This document shows, piece by piece, positions 49,814 to 58,786 of a stretch of DNA of 64,000 nucleotides (its first letter is position 1; each line of letters starts with the position of its first letter). The DNA comes from Planctomycetaceae bacterium (GTDB lineage Bacteria; Planctomycetota; Planctomycetia; Planctomycetales; Planctomycetaceae). Where the stretch lies: positions 16,841 through 80,840 of the forward strand of contig JAGQPX010000173.1 of the NCBI GenBank assembly GCA_020426505.1, read 5' to 3'. The notes below the pieces were generated by a model, which saw only the letters and a program-made list of their open reading frames with translations, was not told the DNA's origin and did no database searches. The position numbers and the translations under genes are program-made.

Positions 49814-50275
49814 TCAACTCACCTCGAAGGTGAATTCGATCTCGACAGTTGCATCCTTTGGAAGCGAGTTGACGCCGACAGCGGCCCGCACGTGTTTGCC
49901 GTCGTCCCCAAGGATCGACTCCAAAAGGTCGCTGGCCCCGTTGGCCACCAGCGCCTGATTCGTGAAGTTGTCATCGCTCTGCACGAACACCCCAACCCGG
50001 ATGACCCGTTTGAGAGACGAGAGATCGTCCCCCAGCGCCGCCTTGAGTGCTGCCAGTCCATTGAGCACGCACTGAGCAGCGGCCTCTTGTGCCTGGTCCA
50101 CGGTGACCTCGCTCGGCACGGACCCCTTCGCCAGGAGTTGTCCTCCCGTCAACGGCAGCTGACCGCTAATGAAGACCAGATTCCCCGTGCGAATTGCGGG
50201 CACATAGGACGCAATCGGTGCCGGCGCGTCACTCAACGCCAGACCCCGTTCGGCGAGTTTCTTCTCAATGTTCAT
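49814..50275 (-). CDS. RidA family enamine/imine deaminase
   Basis: The 153-residue protein has LVFISGQLPLTGGQLL, AAAQCVLNGLAALKAALG, VIRVGVFVQSDDNF and the C-terminal LPKDATVEIEFTFEVS, which define the RidA/YjgF fold. The trimeric enzymes hydrolyse reactive 2-aminoacrylate to pyruvate and ammonia; here the catalytic Arg should sit in HVRAAVGVNSLP. ATG 50275 is preferred over 50281, because AGGA lies six bases before it. It converges on rho, with only 20 bases between stops. Confidence 0.9.
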   Translation of the reverse strand: MNIEKKLAERGLALSDAPAPIASYVPAIRTGNLVFISGQLPLTGGQLLAKGSVPSEVTVDQAQEAAAQCVLNGLAALKAALGDDLSSLKRVIRVGVFVQSDDNFTNQALVANGASDLLESILGDDGKHVRAAVGVNSLPKDATVEIEFTFEVS

Positions 50276-50362
50276 TGTCATTCCTGAGTGAATCCATTCG
50301 AAATCGTGTTATGGGATTGCCGGAAAGGCCGTTGTCAGCCGGTGGTTTCGGAAATAGCGCAA

Positions 50363-51862
50363 TCACTCGTTCACAAATTGATACGAGTATAGATCGCCGT
50401 CCTTGAGGACGAATCGGAGACGCACCGGTTGACCGGCAAGTTTGCTGAGATCGCTGCCGCCCGTCCACGGGGCGATTTGCTCGGTCGAGTCACCGAACAG
50501 CTCAGCTGAGTCGTCGAGTGAGTAGCCGTCGAGTGGCTCTCCGTCAGCATCTTGGATTTCGATCCGCAGACTTCCTGCCGCGGAGGTGGCATAGTTTAGC
50601 GAGAGATGCTTGCCGGTGAATTTCAACGGTTTGGTCGTCACCTCGCCGCCATCGTAAGAGGCGTTCAGTGAAACGAATCCATCGAGGCGGACCGTGTAAC
50701 GACGAATCCGACGATCATCTCGCCACGCGCCCTCGTCGAAGTGCAGCGAAACCTCATTGGGGGAGCCGGGCCGGTCTGCCTTCGTCTCAAACAGACCGTA
50801 GCTCTGATAATTGTCGCCGTAGATCCAGCGTCCCTCGGCTTCAGGGCCGGGACGGAGAAACGCTTCGTCCCAGCGATCGAACGTCAAGCCGTCACGACTG
50901 GACATGAATAAACCGTCGGTGAGATCGGTCCCCACACGTTCGTAAGCTGCTGTGAGCGTCTTGCGGAGTTCGACCGGCGACAGTGTCTGCACATAATCGG
51001 ACATCGGACGTGCCACATAACGGGTCGGGAATCCGAACAGCAAATGCGGTGCCCGGTAGTACGGGCCAATCTGGTTCGTATACATCTGTTGGGGCGGCGA
51101 GCCGGGATAATCCAACCCGACCGGCTCCGTCCAGGTCTCGAAGTCGTTCGAGTAGGCTACTCCGATGAGTCGCAGGCCCTTGAACTGGTCCTCGCTGAAG
51201 TACCGTACATACATCGTGTAGCGGTTGTGCTCCGGGTCCCAGAAGGCCGTGTTGTGTGAATCGAACGCTCCCTTGGTGACCACCGGTCCGTCACTGAGCG
51301 GCTGCCAGTGAATGCCATCACCCGACTGGAACGTCAACAGCCCCTTGCTCGTGATGGTGCCGCCGATTGCCTTGTAACGTTGCTCAGGAGGACAGTCTGG
51401 GTTCGTGTCGATGAAGGGGGCGAAGTTGTGCGTCTCTGCACCCCCTCGCCAGACGATGTTGTTCTCCGGCGAGCCGGGCCACTCGAACAGGCCGAGATGT
51501 GGCTTCGTCCAGTGAATGCCGTCTTCGCTCTCGGCGTAACAGACGACTTCCGACTGTGCCTGCTTGAGCGGCGGATCATCGATGATGTAACGATGCCCCC
51601 GGTAATACATGCGATACAGATCGCCGTCCTGAAGGACAGTCGCATACCCACTTGCATTGCCTTCCCACGGCTCATCGAACGTCAATGCAATCTCACGCGG
51701 GGTGGGATTGTGCAACAGTAACTCGGCATCCCCGTCAACACGATCGATCAATGCATGGTCAACAAACAACTCGCGCCGCGTCCCGATGTCGACTGGCTCG
51801 GCAGATTTCGTCATCAAAGGAAACATTCCGATAACGGTGATGAGTGTGCAGAGGATGCGCAT
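50363..51862 (-). CDS. Secreted beta-propeller glycosidase-like protein
   Basis: The start at ATG 51862 is preferred, as GGAG lies eight bases upstream. The 499-residue protein has a signal peptide (RILCTLITVIGMFPLMTKSA) and then repeated Trp/Asp-rich blocks such as SEDGIHWTKPHLGLFEW, SGDGIHWQPLSDGP and SNDFETWTEPVGLDYPG. These recur at roughly 60-70 residue spacing, as in five-bladed propellers of the GH32/43/62 type. The C-terminal third is a beta-sandwich. No catalytic triad can be assigned, so I call it glycosidase-like. It is a probable secreted polysaccharide-processing enzyme. Confidence 0.75.
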   Translation of the reverse strand: MRILCTLITVIGMFPLMTKSAEPVDIGTRRELFVDHALIDRVDGDAELLLHNPTPREIALTFDEPWEGNASGYATVLQDGDLYRMYYRGHRYIIDDPPLKQAQSEVVCYAESEDGIHWTKPHLGLFEWPGSPENNIVWRGGAETHNFAPFIDTNPDCPPEQRYKAIGGTITSKGLLTFQSGDGIHWQPLSDGPVVTKGAFDSHNTAFWDPEHNRYTMYVRYFSEDQFKGLRLIGVAYSNDFETWTEPVGLDYPGSPPQQMYTNQIGPYYRAPHLLFGFPTRYVARPMSDYVQTLSPVELRKTLTAAYERVGTDLTDGLFMSSRDGLTFDRWDEAFLRPGPEAEGRWIYGDNYQSYGLFETKADRPGSPNEVSLHFDEGAWRDDRRIRRYTVRLDGFVSLNASYDGGEVTTKPLKFTGKHLSLNYATSAAGSLRIEIQDADGEPLDGYSLDDSAELFGDSTEQIAPWTGGSDLSKLAGQPVRLRFVLKDGDLYSYQFVNE

Positions 51863-51970
51863 GTGCATGGCTCCAAACGTGTTCTGTGAGATTGGTCCGA
51901 CGGTTGCGTCGTTCGTTGACATGCTGAACTCTATTGCATTTACCGAAAGTTTTCTCGCAGAGACGCCGGG

Positions 51971-52012
51971 TCGCAGAGTCAAGAATCGGCTGTCTTCTCT
52001 TCGACTCTGCGA
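51971..52012. repeat. Inverted repeat TCGCAGAGTC...GACTCTGCGA
   Basis: TCGCAGAGTC (51971-51980) and GACTCTGCGA (52003-52012) are a perfect 10-bp pair. It lies 26 bases after the hydantoinase stop on that gene's strand and could terminate that transcript. There is no T-run. Confidence 0.6.
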
Positions 52013-52037
52013 GGAAGTCCATTCATTTTGATCTTGG

Positions 52038-55000
52038 TCAGTCGTATCCGCCGCCGCCGGGGGTTTCGATCGTCAGGACGTCTCCAGGGACGACTTCGAC
52101 CTGGGCGCAGCCGGTGAGGTCGATTTCCTCCTCAGACGCAGCTCTTCTCAGCGTGTTCGCGCCGATTTTTCCGTTTTGACCTCCTGCGAGGCCGAAGGGG
52201 GGGAAGTCGCCGCGACGTTGGGTGAGAAGTGAGATCTTGAGTGGGGCAAGGAACTCGATGCGGCGGGTGATGCCGTCGCCGCCGCGATGTCTGCCAGCTC
52301 CACCGGAACCCCGACGGATCGAGAACTCCTGAATGCGTACCGGATAGCGGCGCTCGATGATCTCGATGTCGGTCAGTCGAGTGTTGGTCATGTGCGTATG
52401 CACCGCGTCCGCTCCGTTTGCATCCCGTGTCGCGCCGCTGCCTCCACAGATGGTCTCATAGTAGCCGAACGCGTCATCGCCGAACGTCAGATTGTTCATC
52501 GTTCCCTGACTGGCAGCTGCGACACCGAGCGCCCCCAATAATACATCAACGACACGCTGCGAGGTTTCGACGTTGCCGCCGACAATCGCTGCACACTGTT
52601 CGGGGTCAGCGTTCGACGGCGGGTTGAGCAAGCATTCGGGGAGTACAATCTCAATCGGATCCAGCACTCCGCTGTTGAGGGGGATGTCCTCAGAAATGAG
52701 ACAGCGGAACACATACAGCACGGCTGCCGTCACGATGGCCCGGTTCGCGTTCAGGTTGGAAGCAAGTACGGGGCCGGTGCCAGTGAAGTCCACGACAGCC
52801 TTCTCACCATCGATGGTGACCGTGACGGCGATCGGCGAGCCGTCGTCGAGATGATCGACGAACGTACGTTCACCGTCGGGGAGGGTCGCGATCGCCAGTC
52901 GCATCTTGCGGGCAGCGGCCGACTGAATGTTCCGCATGTAGGCCTGCACGACATCGAGCGAATGCAGGTCGATCAGTTCACGTAACAGTCGTCCGCCCGC
53001 CTGATTGGCCGCGACCTGGGCGGCGATGTCGGCCAGATTGTCCTCGACATTACGGGTAGGATACGGGGCAGACAACAACAGTTCCCGCAGTGTCTCCGCC
53101 CGCGAGTCGCCTCGATCCACGAGCTTGAAGTTGCGGATCAACACTCCTTCCTCAGCGAGACTTGTTGAGAACGGTGGCATGCTGCCGGGGGTGATGCCGC
53201 CGATCTCCGCATGATGGGCACGACTGCCGGTGAAGAACAGCAGGTCGCCGGCCGAGTCGTGCACGGGCGTGACGACCGTCACATCTGGGAGATGCGAGCC
53301 GCCGCGATACGGATCGTTGGTGACGAACACATCGCCCGGCGAAATGTCCGGGTTGTCCGCGATCACCCGGCGGACTGTTTCGCCCATCGCCCCTAGATGC
53401 ACGGGGATGTGTGGGGCGTTGACGACCAGTCCCCCATCGGGATCGAAGATGGCACAACTGAAGTCGAGCCGTTCTTTCACGTTCGTCGAAACCGACGTCT
53501 TCTGCAGCGTGACCCCCATCTGCTCAGCGATCGATGCAAACAGGTTGTTGAAGATCTCCAGCAACACTGGATCGGCAACGTCATCATCGGCTGTTTCAAT
53601 GACGACGCGTTCATCGCTTGCGGTTTCGCTGTGACCATCCGTCAGGAGCACGTCGCCACGACCCGTGATGTTCGCCACGAATCCCGGATCGATCACAATG
53701 GTTGACGTCGGCTCACACAGGATCGCTGGGCCCACGATCTCGTCCCCCGCTCGCAAGTCACGGCGATGAAACAGGCCGACAGGCTGCATCTCACCGTCGC
53801 AAACCATGGGCGTCGTCTCGGTCGGTTGCAGTCGACGCGGTTGAAGCACGTCTTCGGTCGTCGCATTGGTCGGCGTCTTCCCGACAACCTCAACACGAGC
53901 TGCAACGACTTCAATCGGTCGACCTTCACGACGGTAGCCGTACATCTGCTCGTGCAGCGACTCGTAGGCCGAGGCATAGTCGCCGTCGTCCGGTTGCGGA
54001 ATGTTGATCGACGCTTCGATGCCCTCGTATCGCAGGTCGAGTGATCGCAACGGCGGAGTGATCCGTTCGGCTGGCACATCCTCGCGACGCACGTCATCGG
54101 TTGTGGCCGTCTCCAGTTCAGTGAAGACGGCTTCGAGTTCGTGCAATGTCTCATCAGACAACCGCTTAAGCACGGAGGTCTCGCGTTGCCGACGGACGTC
54201 CGCCATGCCGATGCCATAGGCACTGAGCACGCCCGCGTAGGGATGAATGAGGACCTGCTTCATGCCGAGTGATCGTGCGATGGCACAGGCGTGTTGACCG
54301 CCGGCTCCGCCAAATGTCACGAGCACATAGTCAGCAGGGTCGTAGCCACGGGCAATCGAAATGCGTCGGATGGCCCGCACCATGTTGGCGTTCGCAATTT
54401 CGACAAATCCGGCAGCGAGCTCCGTCGGCGTGTACGTTCGTGACTCAGCTGAGGAATTGATCTCATCGCACATCTGACGCAGTCGAAACTCGACCGCTGC
54501 ATGATCAAGGGGGAACGGAAACTCAACCTCCGGAATGCGACCGAGGTACAGATTGACATCGGTCACACTCAGCGGTCCGCCTCGACCGTAACAGGCGGGT
54601 CCGGGGTCGGCTCCCGCGCTTTCCGGTCCGACGACCAGTTTGACGCCGTCGAAGCGGCAGATGCTTCCGCCCCCCGCAGCGACCGTTTCGATGGCAAGCA
54701 CGTGCGTCATGATGCGGACGCCCGCTTTCTGCGTCTCGAACTCCTGCTCGAGATGTCCGTCATAACGTGAGACGTCTGTGCTGGTGCCTCCCATGTCGAA
54801 GCCAATCGACCGCGCGAACCCCGCCTGCTCTGCGATGCGTGAGAAGCCGACCACTCCGCCTGCCGGGCCCGAAAGAATGCTGTCGCACCCCTGAAAGTGC
54901 TCTGCGTTCACGAGCCCGCCGGAGGAAGTCATCACCTTGAGTGTCGACCGAGCAGCAGCCGTCTCTCCATCGGGGTCAAGATCACTGCCCGCATCGAGCG

Positions 55001-55892
55001 AGTTGCGAATGCTCGTCACGTATTCTCGCAGGACCGGTTGAAGATAAGCATCCAGCACGGTGGTGTCGCCGCGTGAGACGAATTTAATCAACTGGGTTAC
55101 CGCTGACGATCGACTCACCTCGTCAAACCCAACCTCCCTCGCAAGGCTCTCGATCCGCTGCTCATGATCCTGATCGCGATAGGAGTTCAGCAGACAGATG
55201 GCGATGGACTCGACGTCTCCATCGGCATGCCATTGTTCCAATTGTTGACGCACCTTGGACCAGTCCGGCTGACGCAGCACTTGGCCATTCGCATCGACCC
55301 GTTCATCGACCTCGAGCACCTTGCCGAACAACGGCTCGGGCTTCTGGATGGCGAGGTCGAACAGCCGCGGACGATCCTGATTGCCAATCAACAGAGCGTC
55401 GCCGAACCCGCGGGTTGTGATGAGACCAGTCCGTGCCCCAGTGCGCTCCAGCAGGGCATTCGTGCCGCGCGTGGTGCCGAGTCGCACGGAGACGGTCGGG
55501 ATGGGTTGATTAAGTCTTAGCCCCAGCACCGAGCGGATCGCGAGAATGGGGGCCTCTTCGTGGGATTGCAACTCATAACTCGTCCCGACTGTGACCCATT
55601 CGGGCAGCGGCTCAGTCGTCGTCAAAACACAGTGTTCGGTCGACCGCTCCACCGTCGTGACGAAGTCGATCTCGCCGTCGGGATGGATCACACGGAGTTC
55701 GTAGTGTCGCCAGAAATCAAGCGGACCGCCGGATCGTTGTGTGTCGACGAACTGCCGCGAGCCGCGACGCTCATCGATCACGCCCGGAATGACCCCGGAA
55801 CTGAGCGTCTTGAACGTCGTCAGTTCCGCGCTCGGTGACTGAGCCACGCAATCGGTGAAGGTGCCGCCGACATCTATCCAGAATTCCCACAT
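52038..55892 (-). CDS. Fused hydantoinase/oxoprolinase (HyuA-HyuB type)
   Basis: The 1284-residue protein starts WIDVGGTFTDCVA, the phosphate-binding start of the HyuA/ATP-dependent hydantoinase fold, which continues through RGTTRGTNALLER, IGFDMGGTSTDVSRYDG and VTFGGAGGQHACAIA. From about residue 790 it reads LLEIFNNLFASIAEQMG and NVKERLDFSCAIFDPDGG, the start of HyuB, and ends with the RRGSGGAGRHRGGDG and GGQNG blocks. The fusion matches 5-oxoprolinases and N-methylhydantoinases, which hydrolyse cyclic amides at the cost of ATP. The two halves are usually separate in bacteria, while fusion is typical of OPLAH-type enzymes. The substrate is not determined. Confidence 0.92.
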   Translation of the reverse strand: MWEFWIDVGGTFTDCVAQSPSAELTTFKTLSSGVIPGVIDERRGSRQFVDTQRSGGPLDFWRHYELRVIHPDGEIDFVTTVERSTEHCVLTTTEPLPEWVTVGTSYELQSHEEAPILAIRSVLGLRLNQPIPTVSVRLGTTRGTNALLERTGARTGLITTRGFGDALLIGNQDRPRLFDLAIQKPEPLFGKVLEVDERVDANGQVLRQPDWSKVRQQLEQWHADGDVESIAICLLNSYRDQDHEQRIESLAREVGFDEVSRSSAVTQLIKFVSRGDTTVLDAYLQPVLREYVTSIRNSLDAGSDLDPDGETAAARSTLKVMTSSGGLVNAEHFQGCDSILSGPAGGVVGFSRIAEQAGFARSIGFDMGGTSTDVSRYDGHLEQEFETQKAGVRIMTHVLAIETVAAGGGSICRFDGVKLVVGPESAGADPGPACYGRGGPLSVTDVNLYLGRIPEVEFPFPLDHAAVEFRLRQMCDEINSSAESRTYTPTELAAGFVEIANANMVRAIRRISIARGYDPADYVLVTFGGAGGQHACAIARSLGMKQVLIHPYAGVLSAYGIGMADVRRQRETSVLKRLSDETLHELEAVFTELETATTDDVRREDVPAERITPPLRSLDLRYEGIEASINIPQPDDGDYASAYESLHEQMYGYRREGRPIEVVAARVEVVGKTPTNATTEDVLQPRRLQPTETTPMVCDGEMQPVGLFHRRDLRAGDEIVGPAILCEPTSTIVIDPGFVANITGRGDVLLTDGHSETASDERVVIETADDDVADPVLLEIFNNLFASIAEQMGVTLQKTSVSTNVKERLDFSCAIFDPDGGLVVNAPHIPVHLGAMGETVRRVIADNPDISPGDVFVTNDPYRGGSHLPDVTVVTPVHDSAGDLLFFTGSRAHHAEIGGITPGSMPPFSTSLAEEGVLIRNFKLVDRGDSRAETLRELLLSAPYPTRNVEDNLADIAAQVAANQAGGRLLRELIDLHSLDVVQAYMRNIQSAAARKMRLAIATLPDGERTFVDHLDDGSPIAVTVTIDGEKAVVDFTGTGPVLASNLNANRAIVTAAVLYVFRCLISEDIPLNSGVLDPIEIVLPECLLNPPSNADPEQCAAIVGGNVETSQRVVDVLLGALGVAAASQGTMNNLTFGDDAFGYYETICGGSGATRDANGADAVHTHMTNTRLTDIEIIERRYPVRIQEFSIRRGSGGAGRHRGGDGITRRIEFLAPLKISLLTQRRGDFPPFGLAGGQNGKIGANTLRRAASEEEIDLTGCAQVEVVPGDVLTIETPGGGGYD

Positions 55893-56138
55893 TAACAGCC
55901 GTCTCGTTCAGAAGTTTCTGGGGTCCGCGTGATCGTCTGATTTGACACGAAATCGAGATTGCATCGTGCGACGTAACCTGTTGCCCTGTCAATGAATGAC
56001 AATTTGCAATTCTCACAAAAACCGCGATTGTGCCGCTTTGCACCTTATGTTATCAACCCGTCCTCTCACATCACCCCCCCCGCTCATTATGGCATTGTAG
56101 CGACGAACATTGTCTGGACAGGAAGTCCGTACGTCGTC

Positions 56139-56146
56139 AAGGAGTG
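56139..56146 (+). promoter_or_regulatory. Ribosome-binding site for the response regulator (TTG start)
   Basis: AAGGAGTG lies five bases before the TTG at 56152. It decides the start over the TTG at 56110, which has no such site. Confidence 0.6.
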
Positions 56147-56151
56147 ACGCC

Positions 56152-57543
56152 TTGAGTTCGCAGACCGCTGATCAACTTCGAGTGCTGTTCGTCGATGACG
56201 AAGCCCCCATCCGCATGGTCATGAAGGCCGAGTTGCCTCAAATGGGGCACGAGGTCACGATCTGCGAAGATGGTCAGACAGCCCTGAAGGCCCTCGAAGA
56301 GAACGTTTTCGATGCGGCGATCATCGACCTCAAAATGCCCGGCCTGTCCGGTTGGGACGTGATCGATCATATCAAGAAGGTCGCGCCGGAAACGGAAGTG
56401 ATCATCTCAACCGGCCATGGCGACCTCGATGATGCCATCCGGGCACTGCGATTGGGGGCGTATGACTTCCTTCCCAAGCCGTCGAATCTGGTCACCATCT
56501 CGACCGTGCTGCGTCGAGTGGCTGACAAGCGGGCCCTGACCAATAAGACGATCGCTCTCGAAACACGTCTGGCAGCGGCTGAAGGCAAGACGGAGCTCAT
56601 CGGCGAGACGCCCGGCATGCAGCGGGTGAAAACTCTCGTCGAGAAGATCGCCCCGACCGATTCAAGCGTGCTCGTCCTCGGTGAAACAGGCACCGGCAAG
56701 GAACTCGTCGCACGCCGCATTCACGAACTCAGCAAGCGGGCTGATCGTCCGTTCGTCCCGGTCAACTGCGGGGCCCTCCCGGAGAATCTCGTGGAGAGCG
56801 AACTGTTTGGACACAAGAAAGGTGCCTTCACCGGGGCCGACACGCCTCGCAAGGGGCTCATCGAAGTCGCCAACGGCGGCACGTTGTTCCTCGACGAGTT
56901 GGGCGAGCTCGACAAGACGATGCAGGTCAAGCTGCTTCGGTTTCTGGAGTCGGGCGAAGTCCGACGTGTCGGCGAGAACGAGCCGTTCCATGTCGACGTC
57001 CGTGTGGTGTGTGCCACAAACCGTGACCTGCAGGAGATGGTACAGGAAGGCACGTTCCGCGAGGACCTGTTCTTCCGCGTGAACACCTTTGAGATCCATC
57101 TGCCCGCGATTCGGGAACGTAAGGACGACCTGCCGAAGCTCGCACGCTTTCTCGTGGCCCGTCATCTCAAGCGGGCGACGGTTCGTGAAGACATTCTCGC
57201 CCCGGAAACCCTGCATGTGCTTCGCTCGCATGACTGGTCCGGAAACGTGCGAGAGCTGGCCAACGCTCTTGAGCATGCGGTCATTCTCTCGGGCGGCGAG
57301 ACGATTCGTCCTGAACACCTGCCGACGCACGTGGGCGGCTCCTCGGGTTCCAGTCTGCGACCGTTCGACATCCACAACTTCCCCAGGCAGCTCACGCTGA
57401 AAGAGGTTGAGCAGGAAGTGATCGAGCAGACGCTCGAAATGCACGACGGCGACAAACCCGCAACCGCAGATCAACTCGGCATCGCCCTGAAGACGCTCTA
57501 CAATAAGCTGAATCAGTACCAGACTCAGTCAAAGGCAGGGTAG
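56152..57543 (+). CDS. Sigma-54-dependent response regulator (NtrC type)
   Basis: The 463-residue protein has an N-terminal receiver domain: FVDDE at the acidic pocket, and IIDLKMPG with Asp59 as the phosphorylation site. The AAA+ sigma-54 activator domain follows, with GETGTGKE (177-184, Walker A), KKGAFTGAD (the GAFTGA sigma-54 contact), GGTLFLDELGELD (Walker B) and RNTFEIHLPAIRERKDD-type motor features. A C-terminal Fis-type HTH (LTLKEVEQEVIEQTLEM...TLYNKLNQYQ) binds DNA. The kinase partner is not adjacent, so its signal is unknown. The next gene in this direction is beyond the repeat region. Confidence 0.93.
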   Translation: MSSQTADQLRVLFVDDEAPIRMVMKAELPQMGHEVTICEDGQTALKALEENVFDAAIIDLKMPGLSGWDVIDHIKKVAPETEVIISTGHGDLDDAIRALRLGAYDFLPKPSNLVTISTVLRRVADKRALTNKTIALETRLAAAEGKTELIGETPGMQRVKTLVEKIAPTDSSVLVLGETGTGKELVARRIHELSKRADRPFVPVNCGALPENLVESELFGHKKGAFTGADTPRKGLIEVANGGTLFLDELGELDKTMQVKLLRFLESGEVRRVGENEPFHVDVRVVCATNRDLQEMVQEGTFREDLFFRVNTFEIHLPAIRERKDDLPKLARFLVARHLKRATVREDILAPETLHVLRSHDWSGNVRELANALEHAVILSGGETIRPEHLPTHVGGSSGSSLRPFDIHNFPRQLTLKEVEQEVIEQTLEMHDGDKPATADQLGIALKTLYNKLNQYQTQSKAG

Positions 57544-57856
57544 ACTGCTCTGCCGATGGTTGCTTGGTCTGGTTTGGGAGATGTGTTTCACCGCGGAGTC
57601 ACGGAGACGCTGAGGACGCGCGGAGAGTTGCTTCCGCGCTCGACACGCTGATTAGCAGGTCGAACCGACCTCACTTTCATAAGTGAAGGAAAGTGGACAA
57701 GTCGCTTTCCGTGATCGAGTGGGCATCACGATGAAGCCGGGAGAATCGCTGTGGCTCCAAAGTTCATGAACGGTCGACCTATCAAGAGTCTCTCCGCGCT
57801 TGCTCCGTGACTCTGCGTCTCCGCGGTGAACGGTTCTGTCTAATCTGGGCGAGGCC
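57544..57856. other. Convergent intergenic region filled by a repeat
   Basis: Between the response regulator stop and the lexA stop lies a single repeat element (57587-57830). No gene is seen. Confidence 0.6.
57587..57830. repeat. Inverted repeat, family F (CACCGCGGAG...CTCCGCGGTG)
   Basis: The left arm TTCACCGCGGAG (57587 on), extending to CGCGGAGAG at 57627, pairs with the right arm CTCTCCGCGC (57790-57799) through CCGCGGTGAA (57821-57830). The arms run about 41 bases each, and a central spacer of about 160 bases has no open frame. The text 'CGCGGAGACGCAGAGTCACGGAG' pattern, spread over the arms, is a type often seen in planctomycete spacers. Confidence 0.75.
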
Positions 57857-58459
57857 TCAGTACTGTCGAATGACGCCCACCACGACGCCCATGACCTGGA
57901 CGTTGTTTGAGTAGATCGGTTTCATTGCTGAGTTGGAAGGTTCGAGTCGAAAGCGGTTCTTCTCGCGATAAAACCGTTTGAGCGTGGCCTCTTCATCGTC
58001 GACCAGAGCGACGACGATCTCGCCGTCCTTGGCCGTCGACGTTTGCTCGACCACGACGTAATCGCCGTCTGCGATCTGGTCTTCAATCATCGACTCCCCT
58101 TTGACGCGGAGACAGAATCGGTTCTCTTCATCAAACAGCGGGGCGAAGTCGATGCGTTCGCTGTCCTCAACCGCGAGTACTGGATTTCCCGCAGCGATCT
58201 GCCCGGCGAGCGGGAGGCTGCTGCGTTTGAGTTGCGGCTGATCCGTCAGTTGAATCGCACGCGACATGTGCGACTCGCGAGTGATGAGCCCTTTCTTTTC
58301 CAGTGCCCGGAGATGGCACATCACCCCGTTGGGGGATTTGATATCAAAATGAGTGCCGATCTCACGCACGGTGGGGCCGTAGCCCCGATTCATGATTTTG
58401 TCCTTCAGGAAATCGTAGATCTCCTGCTGACGTTTGGTGAGAGAGGACTGTTCGCTCAT
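57857..58459 (-). CDS. lexA: LexA repressor
   Basis: The 200-residue protein has an N-terminal winged HTH (LTKRQQEIYDFLKDKI, then PTVREIGTHFDI and NGVMCHLRALEKKGLI). The cleavage site is LPLAGQIAAG (Ala85-Gly86), and the C-terminal catalytic domain has GESMIED (Ser123) and ATLKRFY (Lys161), the Ser-Lys dyad for self-cleavage. It represses the SOS regulon and is cut with help from RecA filaments. It is convergent with the response regulator. A perfect palindrome 192 bases upstream is a candidate self-regulation site. Confidence 0.96.
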   Translation of the reverse strand: MSEQSSLTKRQQEIYDFLKDKIMNRGYGPTVREIGTHFDIKSPNGVMCHLRALEKKGLITRESHMSRAIQLTDQPQLKRSSLPLAGQIAAGNPVLAVEDSERIDFAPLFDEENRFCLRVKGESMIEDQIADGDYVVVEQTSTAKDGEIVVALVDDEEATLKRFYREKNRFRLEPSNSAMKPIYSNNVQVMGVVVGVIRQY

Positions 58460-58786
58460 GGGTTGGTTTCCGAAGTTCGGCGATGTGTGTCGAGTGGATC
58501 ATGCTTCACCGGCGATTGACCATTTCACGGCCAACAGAGAGCAGATGAAGAGTCGATCACGTTCAACACCAATTCAGGGCAACGAAACCCGATCCCAGCA
58601 GTCGGAAGAGGCAAATAAGGGACAAGCCGTGACCCGATGACTTGCCGGTAGTGTCACTTCACAAAAGTGACACCAAACAGTGGGGAGAATCGCCCGAACT
58701 GTCCGACACTCCCCGTGACCGGTCCGCCTCTGACGGTTGTTTTAATATACTTCTGTCCAGTGTCAAGCGGAAACCAGCCGATCCGA
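58460..58786. other. Upstream region of lexA with a palindrome
   Basis: This 327-base region is the promoter side of lexA and the 3' side of the redoxin lipoprotein gene. It holds a strict palindrome (58651-58673). GTCGGACAG and CTGGACAG on the minus strand are near-repeats. TTGACA and TATATT occur on the minus strand, but their spacing (11 bases) is too short for a standard promoter. Confidence 0.45.
58651..58673. promoter_or_regulatory. Perfect palindrome upstream of lexA, candidate SOS operator
   Basis: GTGTCACTT (58651-58659) and AAGTGACAC (58665-58673) are perfect inverted repeats with a 5-base spacer (CACAA). The dyad has the size of a dimer-binding site and lies in the upstream region of lexA, 192 bases from its start. 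No T-run follows, so it is not an obvious terminator. LexA operators in planctomycetes are not something I can match from memory. Confidence 0.45.

Noticed and set aside
56662..57474. 270-codon frame opposite the sigma-54 regulator
   Set aside because: Antisense to the AAA+ domain, which is certain on the plus strand.
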